This document shows positions 52,515-60,305 of a stretch of 64,000 nucleotides of DNA, one piece after another (positions within the stretch are counted from its first letter, which is position 1; every line of letters begins with the position of its first letter). Source of the stretch: AC-32 sp963716865 (GTDB lineage Bacteria > Actinomycetota > Thermoleophilia > Gaiellales > Gaiellaceae). Both the position numbers and the translations under genes were made by a program. The notes under the pieces are model-generated. The model saw only the letters and a list, made by a program, of their open reading frames with translations, was not told the origin of the DNA and did not search any database. The stretch is taken from NCBI GenBank assembly GCA_963716865.1, contig CAVQUF010000005.1, forward strand, positions 577,750-641,749, in the 5' to 3' direction.

Positions 52515-54737
52515 CTAGGCGGAGACGGGAGCCGTTGCCTCCGGGCCCGTCGAAGGCTCCTCGGGCTCGAGGCGCGGGAGCCACTGGAGCCAGCCGGGGA
52601 GGTACCAGTTCCACTCGCCCAGCAGCTTCATCGACGCGGGCAGGAGCACCGCGCGGACGATCGTCGCGTCGATCAGGATCGCAACCGCGAGCCCGACGCC
52701 GAACTGCTTGAACAGCAGCAGCGAGAGCGTCGCGAAGATCGAGAACACGGCGACCATCACGACAGCCGCGCTCGTGACCACACCGGCCGTCGACCTGATC
52801 CCGTTGGCGATCGCGTCGTCCATGCTCTGGCCGCTGTCGAACAGCTCGCGGATCCGGCTGACGATGAAGACGTGGTAGTCCATCGAGAGCCCGAAGAGGA
52901 TCACGAACAGCAGCAGCGGCACGACGGGCGCGATGCCCTCGGTCGAGCTGAAGCCGAGCAGGCTCTTCCCGACCCCGTGCTGGAAGACGAGCACCAGCAC
53001 GCCGTACGCGGCGGCGACCGAGAGCAGGTTGAGCAGAATCGCCTTGATCGCGACGACGATCGACCGGAACGCGACCAGCATCAGGATGAACGCGAACAGA
53101 AGGACGAAGCCGAACACGTACGGGAGCTTCGACTTCATCTGGTCCTGCTGGTCCTGCCACTCGGCGGCGACGCCGGTCACGCCAGCCGAGGTTTCGGGGA
53201 TTGCGCCGACCGTCTGCGGGATAACGTCGTCACGGAGCACCGCGAGGGACGCCCTCGACGCGGCGTCGGTTCCGTTCCCCTCGGTCGGCAGCGTGATCTT
53301 GGCCACGGTCGCCTCACGGTTGGTCTCGACGGTGATCGGCTCGTCGACCCGGCCGCTCGCGAGTGCCCTGGCCTTCAGCTCAGCGATCGCGTCGCGGACG
53401 GCAGGCGCGTTCACGTCGGTGGCCTTGACCACGACGCGGGCGGGAAGCGCGCTCCCCGGAAAGGCCTGTTGCATGCGGTCGTAGGTCTTCACGACGGCGA
53501 GCGACTTCGGGAACGTGTCAGCCCCCGGGGTCGCAATTCGCAGGTGAATCGCCGGGAGCGCGAGCGCCAGCAGCAGGCCGCCGGAGAGCACGGCGGACAG
53601 CACCGGCCGGCGCAGGACGGCATCGACGATTGCTCCCCAGAAGCGGCTCTCGCCGTCGCCGCGGCCGCGCCGCCGGCCCACGAGCGGGACGCGCAGCCGG
53701 TCGACCCGGTCGCCGAGCTTCGAGAGCAAGGCCGGAAGCACCGTCAGCGAACCGAGCACCGCCACGGCAACAACGATCATCGTGGCGTAGCCGAACGACG
53801 CAAAGGCCGCATCGCCCGTCAGGAACATCCCGGCCATGGCGACCATCACGGTCAGGCCGGAGATCAGCACCGAGCGCCCCGAGGTCGCCGCGGCGGCTTC
53901 GAGGGCCGCCTGCTCGCTCCGCCCCGCGGCACGCTCTTCACGTTCGCGCCGGAGGTAGAACATCGAGTAGTCGACGCCCACTGCGAGCCCGATCAGGAGC
54001 ACGACAGCCGGAGCCGCCTGGTCGAGCGGCAGCAGGTGGCTGGGCAGCGCAACCAGCCCGAACGTCGCGAACACGGCCGTGAGGGCCAGCAGCAGCGGGA
54101 TTCCTGCGGCCACGAGCGCTCCGAACGCGATCACGAGGATGATCAGCGTGAGCGGAACGGAGAACAGACCCGCCCTCTCGAGATCGCTCGCGAAGAGCGT
54201 GTCGACGGCCTTGGCCGAGCTCGCGTCGCCGAACTCGCCGATGAAGAGCCCCGGATGCGCGGCCTGCGCCTCGTCGACGGCCTTCAGGACCGGGCCGATC
54301 TTCCCGCCCGCGTCGATCCTCTTGCCGTGGATGTCGAACTCCACGAGCGCCGAGCGCCGGTCCTTCGCGATCTGGCCGGCATTTGCCGGTTCGAGCGGCG
54401 AGCGGACGTCCTGGACAACCGCGATCTTCGAGACACGCGCGACGACGTCCGCGACCGCGGCGTCGAACGCGGGCGTGCCCGCCCGCGCAGAACGGCTCTG
54501 GATCAGGACGCTCTCCCCCGCGGGCTGCTTGAACCCGGCGTCGAGGACTCGGTTCATCCGGCCCGACTCGCCGGGCCCGGACGTGGTCGGGTCGATGTTC
54601 TTCACGCCGACCATGCCTCCGATGCCGAAGGCGACGATCACGAGCGCCAGCCAACCGAAGGTTGCGGTCTTCCAGTGGGCGGCGCTCCAGCGGCCCATGC
54701 GGGCCGCGATGTTGGAATGGTGCCGTGTGCGGGTCAT
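52515..54737 (-). CDS. MMPL/RND-family transporter
   Basis: This 740-residue exporter has about twelve membrane helices in two halves, each with a large outside domain. Conserved segments are GLAVGVDYSMFYLRREREE in the first half and LFGLSMDYHVFIVSRIRE in the second, each with a membrane aspartate-tyrosine pair used for proton coupling. The start at ATG 54737 has AAAGGAGGGACGAG before it. It is divergent from a NarL-type two-component system that may control it. Substrate unknown; lipids or small hydrophobic compounds are typical. Confidence 0.92.
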   Translation of the reverse strand: MTRTRHHSNIAARMGRWSAAHWKTATFGWLALVIVAFGIGGMVGVKNIDPTTSGPGESGRMNRVLDAGFKQPAGESVLIQSRSARAGTPAFDAAVADVVARVSKIAVVQDVRSPLEPANAGQIAKDRRSALVEFDIHGKRIDAGGKIGPVLKAVDEAQAAHPGLFIGEFGDASSAKAVDTLFASDLERAGLFSVPLTLIILVIAFGALVAAGIPLLLALTAVFATFGLVALPSHLLPLDQAAPAVVLLIGLAVGVDYSMFYLRREREERAAGRSEQAALEAAAATSGRSVLISGLTVMVAMAGMFLTGDAAFASFGYATMIVVAVAVLGSLTVLPALLSKLGDRVDRLRVPLVGRRRGRGDGESRFWGAIVDAVLRRPVLSAVLSGGLLLALALPAIHLRIATPGADTFPKSLAVVKTYDRMQQAFPGSALPARVVVKATDVNAPAVRDAIAELKARALASGRVDEPITVETNREATVAKITLPTEGNGTDAASRASLAVLRDDVIPQTVGAIPETSAGVTGVAAEWQDQQDQMKSKLPYVFGFVLLFAFILMLVAFRSIVVAIKAILLNLLSVAAAYGVLVLVFQHGVGKSLLGFSSTEGIAPVVPLLLFVILFGLSMDYHVFIVSRIRELFDSGQSMDDAIANGIRSTAGVVTSAAVVMVAVFSIFATLSLLLFKQFGVGLAVAILIDATIVRAVLLPASMKLLGEWNWYLPGWLQWLPRLEPEEPSTGPEATAPVSA

Positions 54738-54838
54738 CTCGTCCCTCCTTTCGTTCGATGACTCGACGCTACGACCGGGCCGCCCGCGGGTCGTCGGCAC
54801 AAGGTCGGATTCGCGCTCGTACCAGCCGACGATTCCGA

Positions 54839-54856
54839 CTCCTACTCTGGTAGGAG
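54839..54856. promoter_or_regulatory. Inverted repeat in the MMPL/two-component divergent promoter
   Basis: CTCCTAC-TCTG-GTAGGAG is a perfect 7-bp inverted repeat with a 4-bp centre, between the divergent transporter and sensor kinase genes. Its size fits an operator for the LuxR-type regulator at 56053. It also overlaps a possible -10 box (TACTCT). Confidence 0.45.
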
Positions 54857-54889
54857 GCGGCGAGCGAACGCCTGCAGTACGTTCACGGC

Positions 54890-56056
54890 GTGAGCCGGAT
54901 CGAGCACCTGGTGCGTAGGCACACGCTCGACGTGCTGATCGTGTTGCTGGCACTTGCGGCCATGGTCGAGGTCTCGACCCAACATGGCTCGAGTACCGCT
55001 GTGCACGTGACGCTCTGGTTTGCGATTCCGGCAATCGCGGTCCTGGCGGCGCTGCTCTTCTTCCGCCGCCGATTCCCCCTCGGAGCTCCGGCTGCCTTCT
55101 GGCTGCTGGCCGCCGGGCTGTCACTCGTCGATGGGCGGCTGGTCACGGTCCCGAGGGGCGTCTTCTTCCTGGGAATCACCGCCGCGTACCTGCTCGGGAA
55201 CCTGAGCGACGCCGTGAAGGCCCGACTGGGCCTAGCGGTCGTTCTCGGCAGCGCGGCGCTCATCGTCTACCAGGACCCCGAGGCAGCGAACGGCGAATTC
55301 GTCTTCGTCCCGCTCCTGTTCGGCGTCTCCTGGCTCGCCGGCTTCTTTCTCCGCGAACGGGAGCGCGAGGCCGAGGCGGCCGAGCACCGCGCGATTCAGG
55401 CCGAGCGCGAGCGGGAGGCGGCGGCGCGCATCGCGGTGGCCGAAGAGCGTGCGCGGATCGCCCGCGAGCTCCACGACATCGTCGCCCACGCCGTCAGTGT
55501 GATGGTGCTCCAGGTGGGCGCCGTCAGGCACAAGCTCCCCGATGACCAATCGGAGGACCGCGAGGCGCTCAGAGGGGTCGAGCAGGCCGGAAGGAGAGCA
55601 CTTGCCGAGATGCGGCGCCTGCTCGCGGCCATGCGCCGCGAAGGCGACGAGGCCGAGCTCGTCCCCCAGCCGGGTCTCGACAGGCTCGACTCGTTGCTGG
55701 ACGAGGTCGGCCGGGCGGGACTGCCTGTGGAGCTCCACGTCGAAGGTGAGCCCTTCCCGCTCCCCAGAGGGGTCGACCTCTCCGCGTACCGCATCGTCCA
55801 GGAAGGTCTGACGAACGCCCTCAAGCACGCGCGCGCGAGCACCGCAGACGTCACGCTCCGCTATCGACAGGACGAGCTGGGAATCGAGGTACGCGACGAC
55901 GGTCTGGGGACTGCGACGACCGACGGGCTCGGTCACGGGCTCGTCGGCGTCCGCGAGCGCGTCAAGATCTACGGCGGCGAGATGAGCGTGGGAACGGCGA
56001 ACGGAAACGGCTTCGTTCTCAGCACGCGCCTCCCGATCATCGACCGGGAACCATGA
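54890..56056 (+). CDS. NarL-type sensor histidine kinase (LiaS/DesK-like)
   Basis: This 388-residue protein has four or five N-terminal membrane helices, a charged coiled linker rich in Glu and Arg, a HisKA_3 domain with ERARIARELHDIVAHAVSVM and a C-terminal ATPase domain (EGLTNALKHA, GHGLVGVRERVKIYGG). It phosphorylates the response regulator whose ATG overlaps its stop. GTG start. A sensor mostly within the membrane suggests detection of envelope or membrane stress. Confidence 0.92.
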   Translation: MSRIEHLVRRHTLDVLIVLLALAAMVEVSTQHGSSTAVHVTLWFAIPAIAVLAALLFFRRRFPLGAPAAFWLLAAGLSLVDGRLVTVPRGVFFLGITAAYLLGNLSDAVKARLGLAVVLGSAALIVYQDPEAANGEFVFVPLLFGVSWLAGFFLREREREAEAAEHRAIQAEREREAAARIAVAEERARIARELHDIVAHAVSVMVLQVGAVRHKLPDDQSEDREALRGVEQAGRRALAEMRRLLAAMRREGDEAELVPQPGLDRLDSLLDEVGRAGLPVELHVEGEPFPLPRGVDLSAYRIVQEGLTNALKHARASTADVTLRYRQDELGIEVRDDGLGTATTDGLGHGLVGVRERVKIYGGEMSVGTANGNGFVLSTRLPIIDREP

Positions 56057-56721
56057 CGATCCGCGTCCTCGTCGCCGACGATCAGTCGATGGTCCGCGCA
56101 GGCTTTCGCATCCTGCTCTCCGACGAAGAGGACATCGAGGTCGTCGCCGAGGCCAGCAACGGGCTCGAGGCCGTGGACAAGGCAGCTCGGTTCGACCCCG
56201 AGGTCATCCTGATGGACATCCGCATGCCCGAGCTCGACGGGCTCGAGGCGACGCGGCGCATCCTCGAGAAGGACCGAGACGCCCGGATCCTGATCCTCAC
56301 CACATTCGATCTCGACGAATACGTCTACGAGGCGCTGCGAGCGGGAGCGAGCGGCTTCGTCCTCAAGGACGACTCGCCCGAGCAGCTCATCGCGGCGATC
56401 CGGACGGTTGCAGCCGGGGATGCGCTTCTTTCGCCCGCCGTGACCAAGCGCGTGATCAAACAGTTCACGCGCAGCCCGCGACCCACGCCGCCGAAGGGCA
56501 TCGACGAGCTGACCGACCGAGAACGAGAGGTCCTGCGGTTGGTCGCGGAGGGCTTCTCGAACGCGGAGATCGCGCAGGAGCTCTTCATCAGCGAGACGAC
56601 GGTCAAGACGCACGTCACGCACGTTCTGCAGAAGCTCGATCTCCGCGACCGCGTGCAGGCGGTCGTGCTGGCCCATCAGACCGGTCTTTTCGAGACCGAG
56701 CCGCGGACCCACACCCAGTAA
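56053..56721 (+). CDS. NarL/LuxR-family response regulator
   Basis: This 222-residue protein has a receiver domain (VLVADDQSMVRAGF, phosphorylated Asp in VILMDIRMPELDGL, FVLKDDSPEQL) and a LuxR-type helix-turn-helix (LTDREREVLRLVAEGFSNAE, ISETTVKTHVTHVLQKLD). It is coupled to the kinase by ATGA. Its probable target is the divergent MMPL transporter gene. A partial copy of its C-terminal end lies just downstream. Confidence 0.94.
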   Translation: MTIRVLVADDQSMVRAGFRILLSDEEDIEVVAEASNGLEAVDKAARFDPEVILMDIRMPELDGLEATRRILEKDRDARILILTTFDLDEYVYEALRAGASGFVLKDDSPEQLIAAIRTVAAGDALLSPAVTKRVIKQFTRSPRPTPPKGIDELTDREREVLRLVAEGFSNAEIAQELFISETTVKTHVTHVLQKLDLRDRVQAVVLAHQTGLFETEPRTHTQ

Positions 56722-56773
56722 GGGAGCGCCCGCTACGCGTCCGCACCGCGTGCGCGACGTCTCGTGCCGGGGC

Positions 56774-56851
56774 GTCCTCCAGAAGCTCGACCTGCGCGAC
56801 CGCGTACAGGCAGTCGTGCTCGCCCATCAGACCGGGCTCTTCGACGGCTAG
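56774..56851 (+). pseudogene. Remnant of a second LuxR-type response regulator C-terminus
   Basis: Twenty-five codons ending in TAG encode VLQKLDLRDRVQAVVLAHQTG plus LFDG. This matches the C-terminal end of the intact regulator 150 bp upstream, with synonymous and end differences. The rest of the gene is missing. It looks like the scar of a deleted duplicate. Its stop shares a CTAG with the convergent small gene. Confidence 0.8.
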
Positions 56852-57108
56852 GCGGGAGAAAGTCCTGCGCGTGTGAGCATCCGTCGAAGGTCGACGATCA
56901 TCTGCGCGTCGATGTCCTTCCCGCGTGGCGGCTGCAGTACCTCGGTCTCGCCGCCGAGCGTGACCTTTACCTTTCCGTTGTGCTCCTCGGTCGCCGTCCC
57001 TGCCGCTTCGAGGAGCGACTTGACCTGACGCCACTCGATGTTGCCGCTCGCGGGATGGCGAAAGATCCTCTCGAGTGTGGCCCGATGATCTCCATGCAGC
57101 TGGGTCAC
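56848..57108 (-). CDS. HicA-like small protein
   Basis: This 86-residue protein contains LERIFRHPASGNIEWRQVKS, EHNGKVKVTLGGETEVLQPP and RGKDIDAQMIVDLRRML. The layout resembles HicA/YcfA-like double-stranded RNA-binding folds, but it is widespread as a lone gene and no antitoxin is adjacent. Toxin activity is therefore doubtful. It starts with GTG and is coupled by a 4-bp overlap to the DUF5661 gene. Confidence 0.65.
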   Translation of the reverse strand: MTQLHGDHRATLERIFRHPASGNIEWRQVKSLLEAAGTATEEHNGKVKVTLGGETEVLQPPRGKDIDAQMIVDLRRMLTRAGLSPA

Positions 57109-57380
57109 GACTTCTCCTCCCAGTCACGCTCGGCTTCGCGTTCCATCCGCTCGAGCCGCTCGTAGTAGTCCGGGAACTCCTTCATGTGTGCAAGCGCGAT
57201 CTTGCCTGTGACGATGGGATCGTCGCCGGTCACGTCTGTTTGCGGGTCGTGGGCTCCGTGCTCGAACTCGACGTCCATGCCGGCCCGGAACTGCTCGAGA
57301 TCGAAGCGCGACCAGTCGACGCCGATCGCGTCGCCGACTCGCTTGGCTTCTTCTTTGGTTGTCCGTCGCGACTCAGTCAT
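57105..57380 (-). CDS. DUF5661-family small protein
   Basis: This 91-residue protein contains AIGVDWSRFDLEQFRAGMDV, EFEHGAHDPQTDVTGDDP and TGKIALAHMKEFPDYYERLE, the conserved core of DUF5661. Function is unknown; such proteins also occur in phages and plasmids. The ATG at 57380 has GGAGG eight bases upstream. It is coupled to the HicA-like gene. Confidence 0.8.
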   Translation of the reverse strand: MTESRRTTKEEAKRVGDAIGVDWSRFDLEQFRAGMDVEFEHGAHDPQTDVTGDDPIVTGKIALAHMKEFPDYYERLERMEREAERDWEEKS

Positions 57381-57424
57381 GTCCTTTTCCTCCGCAGGTT
57401 GGGTGAAGATCTGCCTGTCCGGGC

Positions 57425-57628
57425 TCAGCTGCCGTTTCGTGCCTCGCGCGCGACCGAGCCCACGAGCAGGAGCGCGACAGCAAGAGGGAGCAGCCACCAG
57501 GCCGCGACCCCGTGGTGTGTCAGCAGCGAGGTTACGACAAAGGCGACCAGCAGCCCCGCAGCGACGCGCCAGTCGTCGCCGACGACGAAGTTCCACCAGA
57601 AGCGGCCGAAGGCAACGACGTATCTCAT
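57425..57628 (-). CDS. Small two-helix membrane protein
   Basis: This 67-residue protein has two hydrophobic segments (VAAGLLVAFVVTSLLTHHG and AAWWLLPLAVALLLVGSVA). Its ATG overlaps the stop of the preceding membrane protein gene (ATGA), suggesting it works with that protein. No named family recognised. Confidence 0.7.
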   Translation of the reverse strand: MRYVVAFGRFWWNFVVGDDWRVAAGLLVAFVVTSLLTHHGVAAWWLLPLAVALLLVGSVAREARNGS

Positions 57629-58377
57629 GCCTTGGCCTCCACGAGCATGAGCCGCTGCCGCCGTCGGCGCAGCTCCCGCGTGAGGAAGACCGAGACGAGC
57701 GCGACGAAACCCGCCACGCCGAGAATCGCGAGGTCCGAGCCTGGCCACTCCACGCCAGCGCCTTCTCCGCCCCAGAAGATTCCGAAGCTCGTCAGCAGTA
57801 CCCCGACGACAAACTTGAGCGTGTTCTCCGGCACGCGCTCGAGCGGCCCGTGAACGACGACTCCGACCGCGACGACCAAGATAACTGCGGCCGCAGCCGC
57901 GCCGACGGCCAGGCCCAGCCTCGACTGCGTACTGCCGAACCCGATGACGATGAACGCCACCTCAAGCCCTTCGAGGAGAACGCCCTTGAACGCGACGGTG
58001 AACGAGTACCAGTCCACCCGCCCGGTCGAGGCGACGGCCGAGCCCGCTTCAGCGCGGCCGGTCGCGAATGCCGCAGCCTCGTCGTGCAGCGGCTTGTACC
58101 CGCCGGCTCGCAGGACGGCTTTCCGCAGCCACTGCAGGCCGAACGACAAGAGCAGCGCGCCGACGACGAGCCGCAGCGTGGAGATCGGAATCACGCTCAG
58201 TGCCGGCCCGAGCGCCGCCACGATCCCAAGGAGCACGACGGCGGCCGCGCCCACTCCGAACATCGTCGAGCGCCAGCCGCGAACCGTCCCGACCGCCAGA
58301 ACGATCGTCAGCGCTTCGACTGCCTCGACTCCGCTCGCCAGGAAGGTCCCGAGGAAGAGGAGGACGTTCGAGCTCAT
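57625..58377 (-). CDS. COG4280-like polytopic membrane protein
   Basis: This 250-residue protein has about seven helices in two repeats. Each repeat carries an acidic motif in a helix: FLASGVEAVEALTIVLAVG and FKGVLLEGLEVAFIVIGFG. The paired ExxE pattern recalls metal-binding REGLE motifs of FTR1-like permeases, so a metal transporter is possible but unproven. The 185-bp region upstream holds its promoter and no other gene I can support. Confidence 0.72.
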   Translation of the reverse strand: MSSNVLLFLGTFLASGVEAVEALTIVLAVGTVRGWRSTMFGVGAAAVVLLGIVAALGPALSVIPISTLRLVVGALLLSFGLQWLRKAVLRAGGYKPLHDEAAAFATGRAEAGSAVASTGRVDWYSFTVAFKGVLLEGLEVAFIVIGFGSTQSRLGLAVGAAAAAVILVVAVGVVVHGPLERVPENTLKFVVGVLLTSFGIFWGGEGAGVEWPGSDLAILGVAGFVALVSVFLTRELRRRRQRLMLVEAKA

Positions 58378-58562
58378 GCCTCGATCATGCCGCCACGCGA
58401 GCCGCTTGTCATCCGACCCGCACCGCGATGGGCTGGATGTCGTGCTGCTCTGGGCGCGGCTGTCGGAACACCTCTGGAGGAGCGTCACCCATCGAAGCCG
58501 GGAGGTTGATTACGCGCGCAGCTGTCCTGTCTGTCCTCGCGTCCGTCAGGTGCTTCGTCTCG

Positions 58563-59156
58563 TCAGCTGCTCGCGCGCGCTTCGAAGGACCGGCCGTGTC
58601 GCACGGCGGCAACGGCTTCGAGACGCGAGTTCACTCCGAGGGCTCGCAGCAGATGGCGGACGTGGTTCCGGACCGTCTCGGGGCTCAGATGGAGCTCTTG
58701 CGCAATCTGCTTTGTCGAGAGTCCCTGCTCGAGGAGACCCAGCACCTCGGCCTGGCGGGGCGTCAGGTGCGCGGGCGGCGTGCTCGCCTCCTCGTCGAGC
58801 GGGCCGGTTAGCAGCCCGAAGACGCCGACAACACGCTCGCCACCCATCAGCGGCACTGCGCTGACCTCCAGCGCGACGCGGGTTCCGTCGGTCGAGACGA
58901 AGACCCCGCTTGTCTCGGTCGCCGCGGTCGTGCCGAGCACCTTGCGGGCGAAGAGCTCCCGCGCCCGCGCCCGGTCCTCCGGGCCGACAATCGAGGTGAA
59001 GTGCCGGCCGCGAACGTCGCCGAGGAGGCGCTTAGCTGCCGGGTTGATCCACCGGACGACCCCGTCCGTGTCGAGGACGTAGCTCGGGACGGGTATGCCG
59101 GCCAGCGCCTGCTCGACGTCGCCGCCGACCGCCAGCCCGCCAGCCGTTGGAGCCAT
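58563..59156 (-). CDS. PAS-LuxR transcriptional regulator
   Basis: This 197-residue protein has an N-terminal PAS domain (IPVPSYVLDTDGVVRWINPA, GVFVSTDGTRVALEVSAVPL) and a C-terminal LuxR helix-turn-helix (LTPRQAEVLGLLEQGLSTKQ, LSPETVRNHVRHLLRALGV). I start it at ATG 59156; a TTG eight codons upstream is an alternative. It lacks a receiver domain and so responds to a ligand or redox state sensed by PAS rather than to a kinase. Confidence 0.88.
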   Translation of the reverse strand: MAPTAGGLAVGGDVEQALAGIPVPSYVLDTDGVVRWINPAAKRLLGDVRGRHFTSIVGPEDRARARELFARKVLGTTAATETSGVFVSTDGTRVALEVSAVPLMGGERVVGVFGLLTGPLDEEASTPPAHLTPRQAEVLGLLEQGLSTKQIAQELHLSPETVRNHVRHLLRALGVNSRLEAVAAVRHGRSFEARASS

Positions 59157-59186
59157 TCCGAGAGTGTGGTCAATCGACAAGTGTTT

Positions 59187-59227
59187 GTCACGTGACGCCG
59201 AAGGGCGCCGTCGACGGCGCCCTTCGG
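59187..59227. promoter_or_regulatory. Two adjacent perfect palindromes
   Basis: GTCACGTGAC (59187-59196) is followed by a 30-bp perfect palindrome (59198-59227; arms CCGAAGGGCGCCGTC). They lie between the collagen-like gene end and the PAS-LuxR start, both minus strand. The long one could act as a terminator stem for the upstream gene, though no T-run follows. The short one could be an operator. Confidence 0.6.
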
Positions 59228-59255
59228 GATTGGGTGGAGTTGGTGTCGCGGTCGG

Positions 59256-59896
59256 CTAGTTGGCGTTCACGCAGATGACATACAGCGTCATGTCTGCGGC
59301 GTTCACCTTGTTGTTGACCTGCACGATCCAGCCAGACTTGTCGTTCGGCTTGACCGTATTCGTGGTCCAGTCCATACGGCCGGGGAAGGAGGCGACTACG
59401 CCACTTCCGTCCGAGATTGCCTGCGAGTTGAATCCGTTGTCATGCTCAGACGTGAACCAGTAGCCGCCGCTGAGCGCGACCTTGCCAGCCGAGCAGGCGA
59501 CCGTGGCGATCGCGCCGCTGCCGACGCCGACGTACCCGGACCCATGTCCGAGTTGTCATCGTCCTTCGAGTAGCGCCAGGTGTGGACCTCGTACCCGCTG
59601 ACGCCCGAGTCGCCCTTCGCACCCGCTGCGCCGGGGTTGCCCTTTGCGCCCATTGCGCCGGGGTCGCCCTTGGGACCCTGCGCACCAGTATGCCCCTGCG
59701 GGCCGCGGGCGCCGATCTTCCCCTGGTGGCCCCGCACCAGCGCCTTGCGGGCGGTGCGCGAGAGATCGGACAGCGAGATCGCGCCTTTCTTGATCTGGCT
59801 GGACGACGTGATCACATAGTGCTTGGCGGCAAATGCGCCGGAGGTGACCGCGAGCACTGCGACGAGCCCGGCGATCAGGGTGATTCCCTTCTTCAT
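59256..59896 (-). pseudogene. Short secreted collagen-like protein, frameshifted
   Basis: The first part starts MKKGITLIAGLVAVLAVTSG (signal peptide) and continues to a segment IKKGAISLSDLSRTARKAL seen in many actinobacterial collagen-like proteins, then about 14 Gly-X-Y triplets. The frame breaks near 59533-59546. The continuation in the next frame, with YVGVGSGAIATVACSAGKVA, SGGYWF, SEHDNGFNSQ and WIVQVNNKVNAADMTLYVIC, ends at a TAG at 59256. The 641-bp span is one base short of a whole number of codons. A sequencing error in the GGGTCCGGG stretch or a recent mutation would explain this. Confidence 0.8.
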
Positions 59897-60085
59897 GGAT
59901 CGTTCCTCTCTTATCCCAGGCCGTCACAATGGACAGCCGGAGCAGCGTTCGGCCTGGGATCTTGGGCTGCTCTCGACAGAAACGACGGTAGCCCCACCCC
60001 GGCGGAGCCACAATGACACGATGGGGTCGGTTCTCCGGACGACGCATCAACCGATTCGATGAACGTCAGCGTGAGGTTCAACGAA

Positions 60086-60109
60086 AAAGGCCCGCAATTG
60101 CGGGCCTTT
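60086..60109. terminator. Intrinsic terminator, perfect 24-bp palindrome
   Basis: AAAGGCCCGCAA-TTGCGGGCCTTT forms a long GC-rich stem. Read on the minus strand it is followed by TTTTT, so it would terminate transcripts coming from the tRNA-like sequence and the haloperoxidase side. Confidence 0.8.
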
Positions 60110-60114
60110 CAAAA

Positions 60115-60158
60115 AGCGGAGGCAGGATTTGAACCCTGCGACCTCCGGGTTATGAGCC
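60115..60158 (-). pseudogene. tRNA-Met-like 3' half
   Basis: On the minus strand GGCTCATAACCCGG gives a CAT anticodon loop, followed by variable loop AGGTC and a T arm GCAGG...CCTGC. The T loop has eight rather than seven bases, the anticodon stem has mismatches, and no 5' half able to pair with the acceptor strand precedes it at normal distance. It is therefore a degenerate or truncated tRNA-Met, possibly an integration-site duplicate of the tRNA at the right window edge. Confidence 0.6.
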
Positions 60159-60305
60159 GCCCGCCCCATTGAGGCGGAACACAGTGACATCACCGCGGAA
60201 ACCCGCTGCTTGCAAAGCGCTTGCACGACGTCGTGTCCGAGAAGGTACCGAAGAACGCGAGTGGCCCGCTCGGTGGCGGGCCACTCGTCTGTCGATCAGC
60301 TGTGG

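Noticed and set aside
56848..57380. A HicAB-type toxin-antitoxin pair
   Set aside because: The partner is a DUF5661 protein, not a HicB-type antitoxin, and the small protein lacks clear HicA catalytic context.
60114..60190. A complete tRNA-Met gene
   Set aside because: The 3' half is convincing, but no 5' acceptor strand pairs at normal distance, the anticodon stem has mismatches and the T loop has an extra base.
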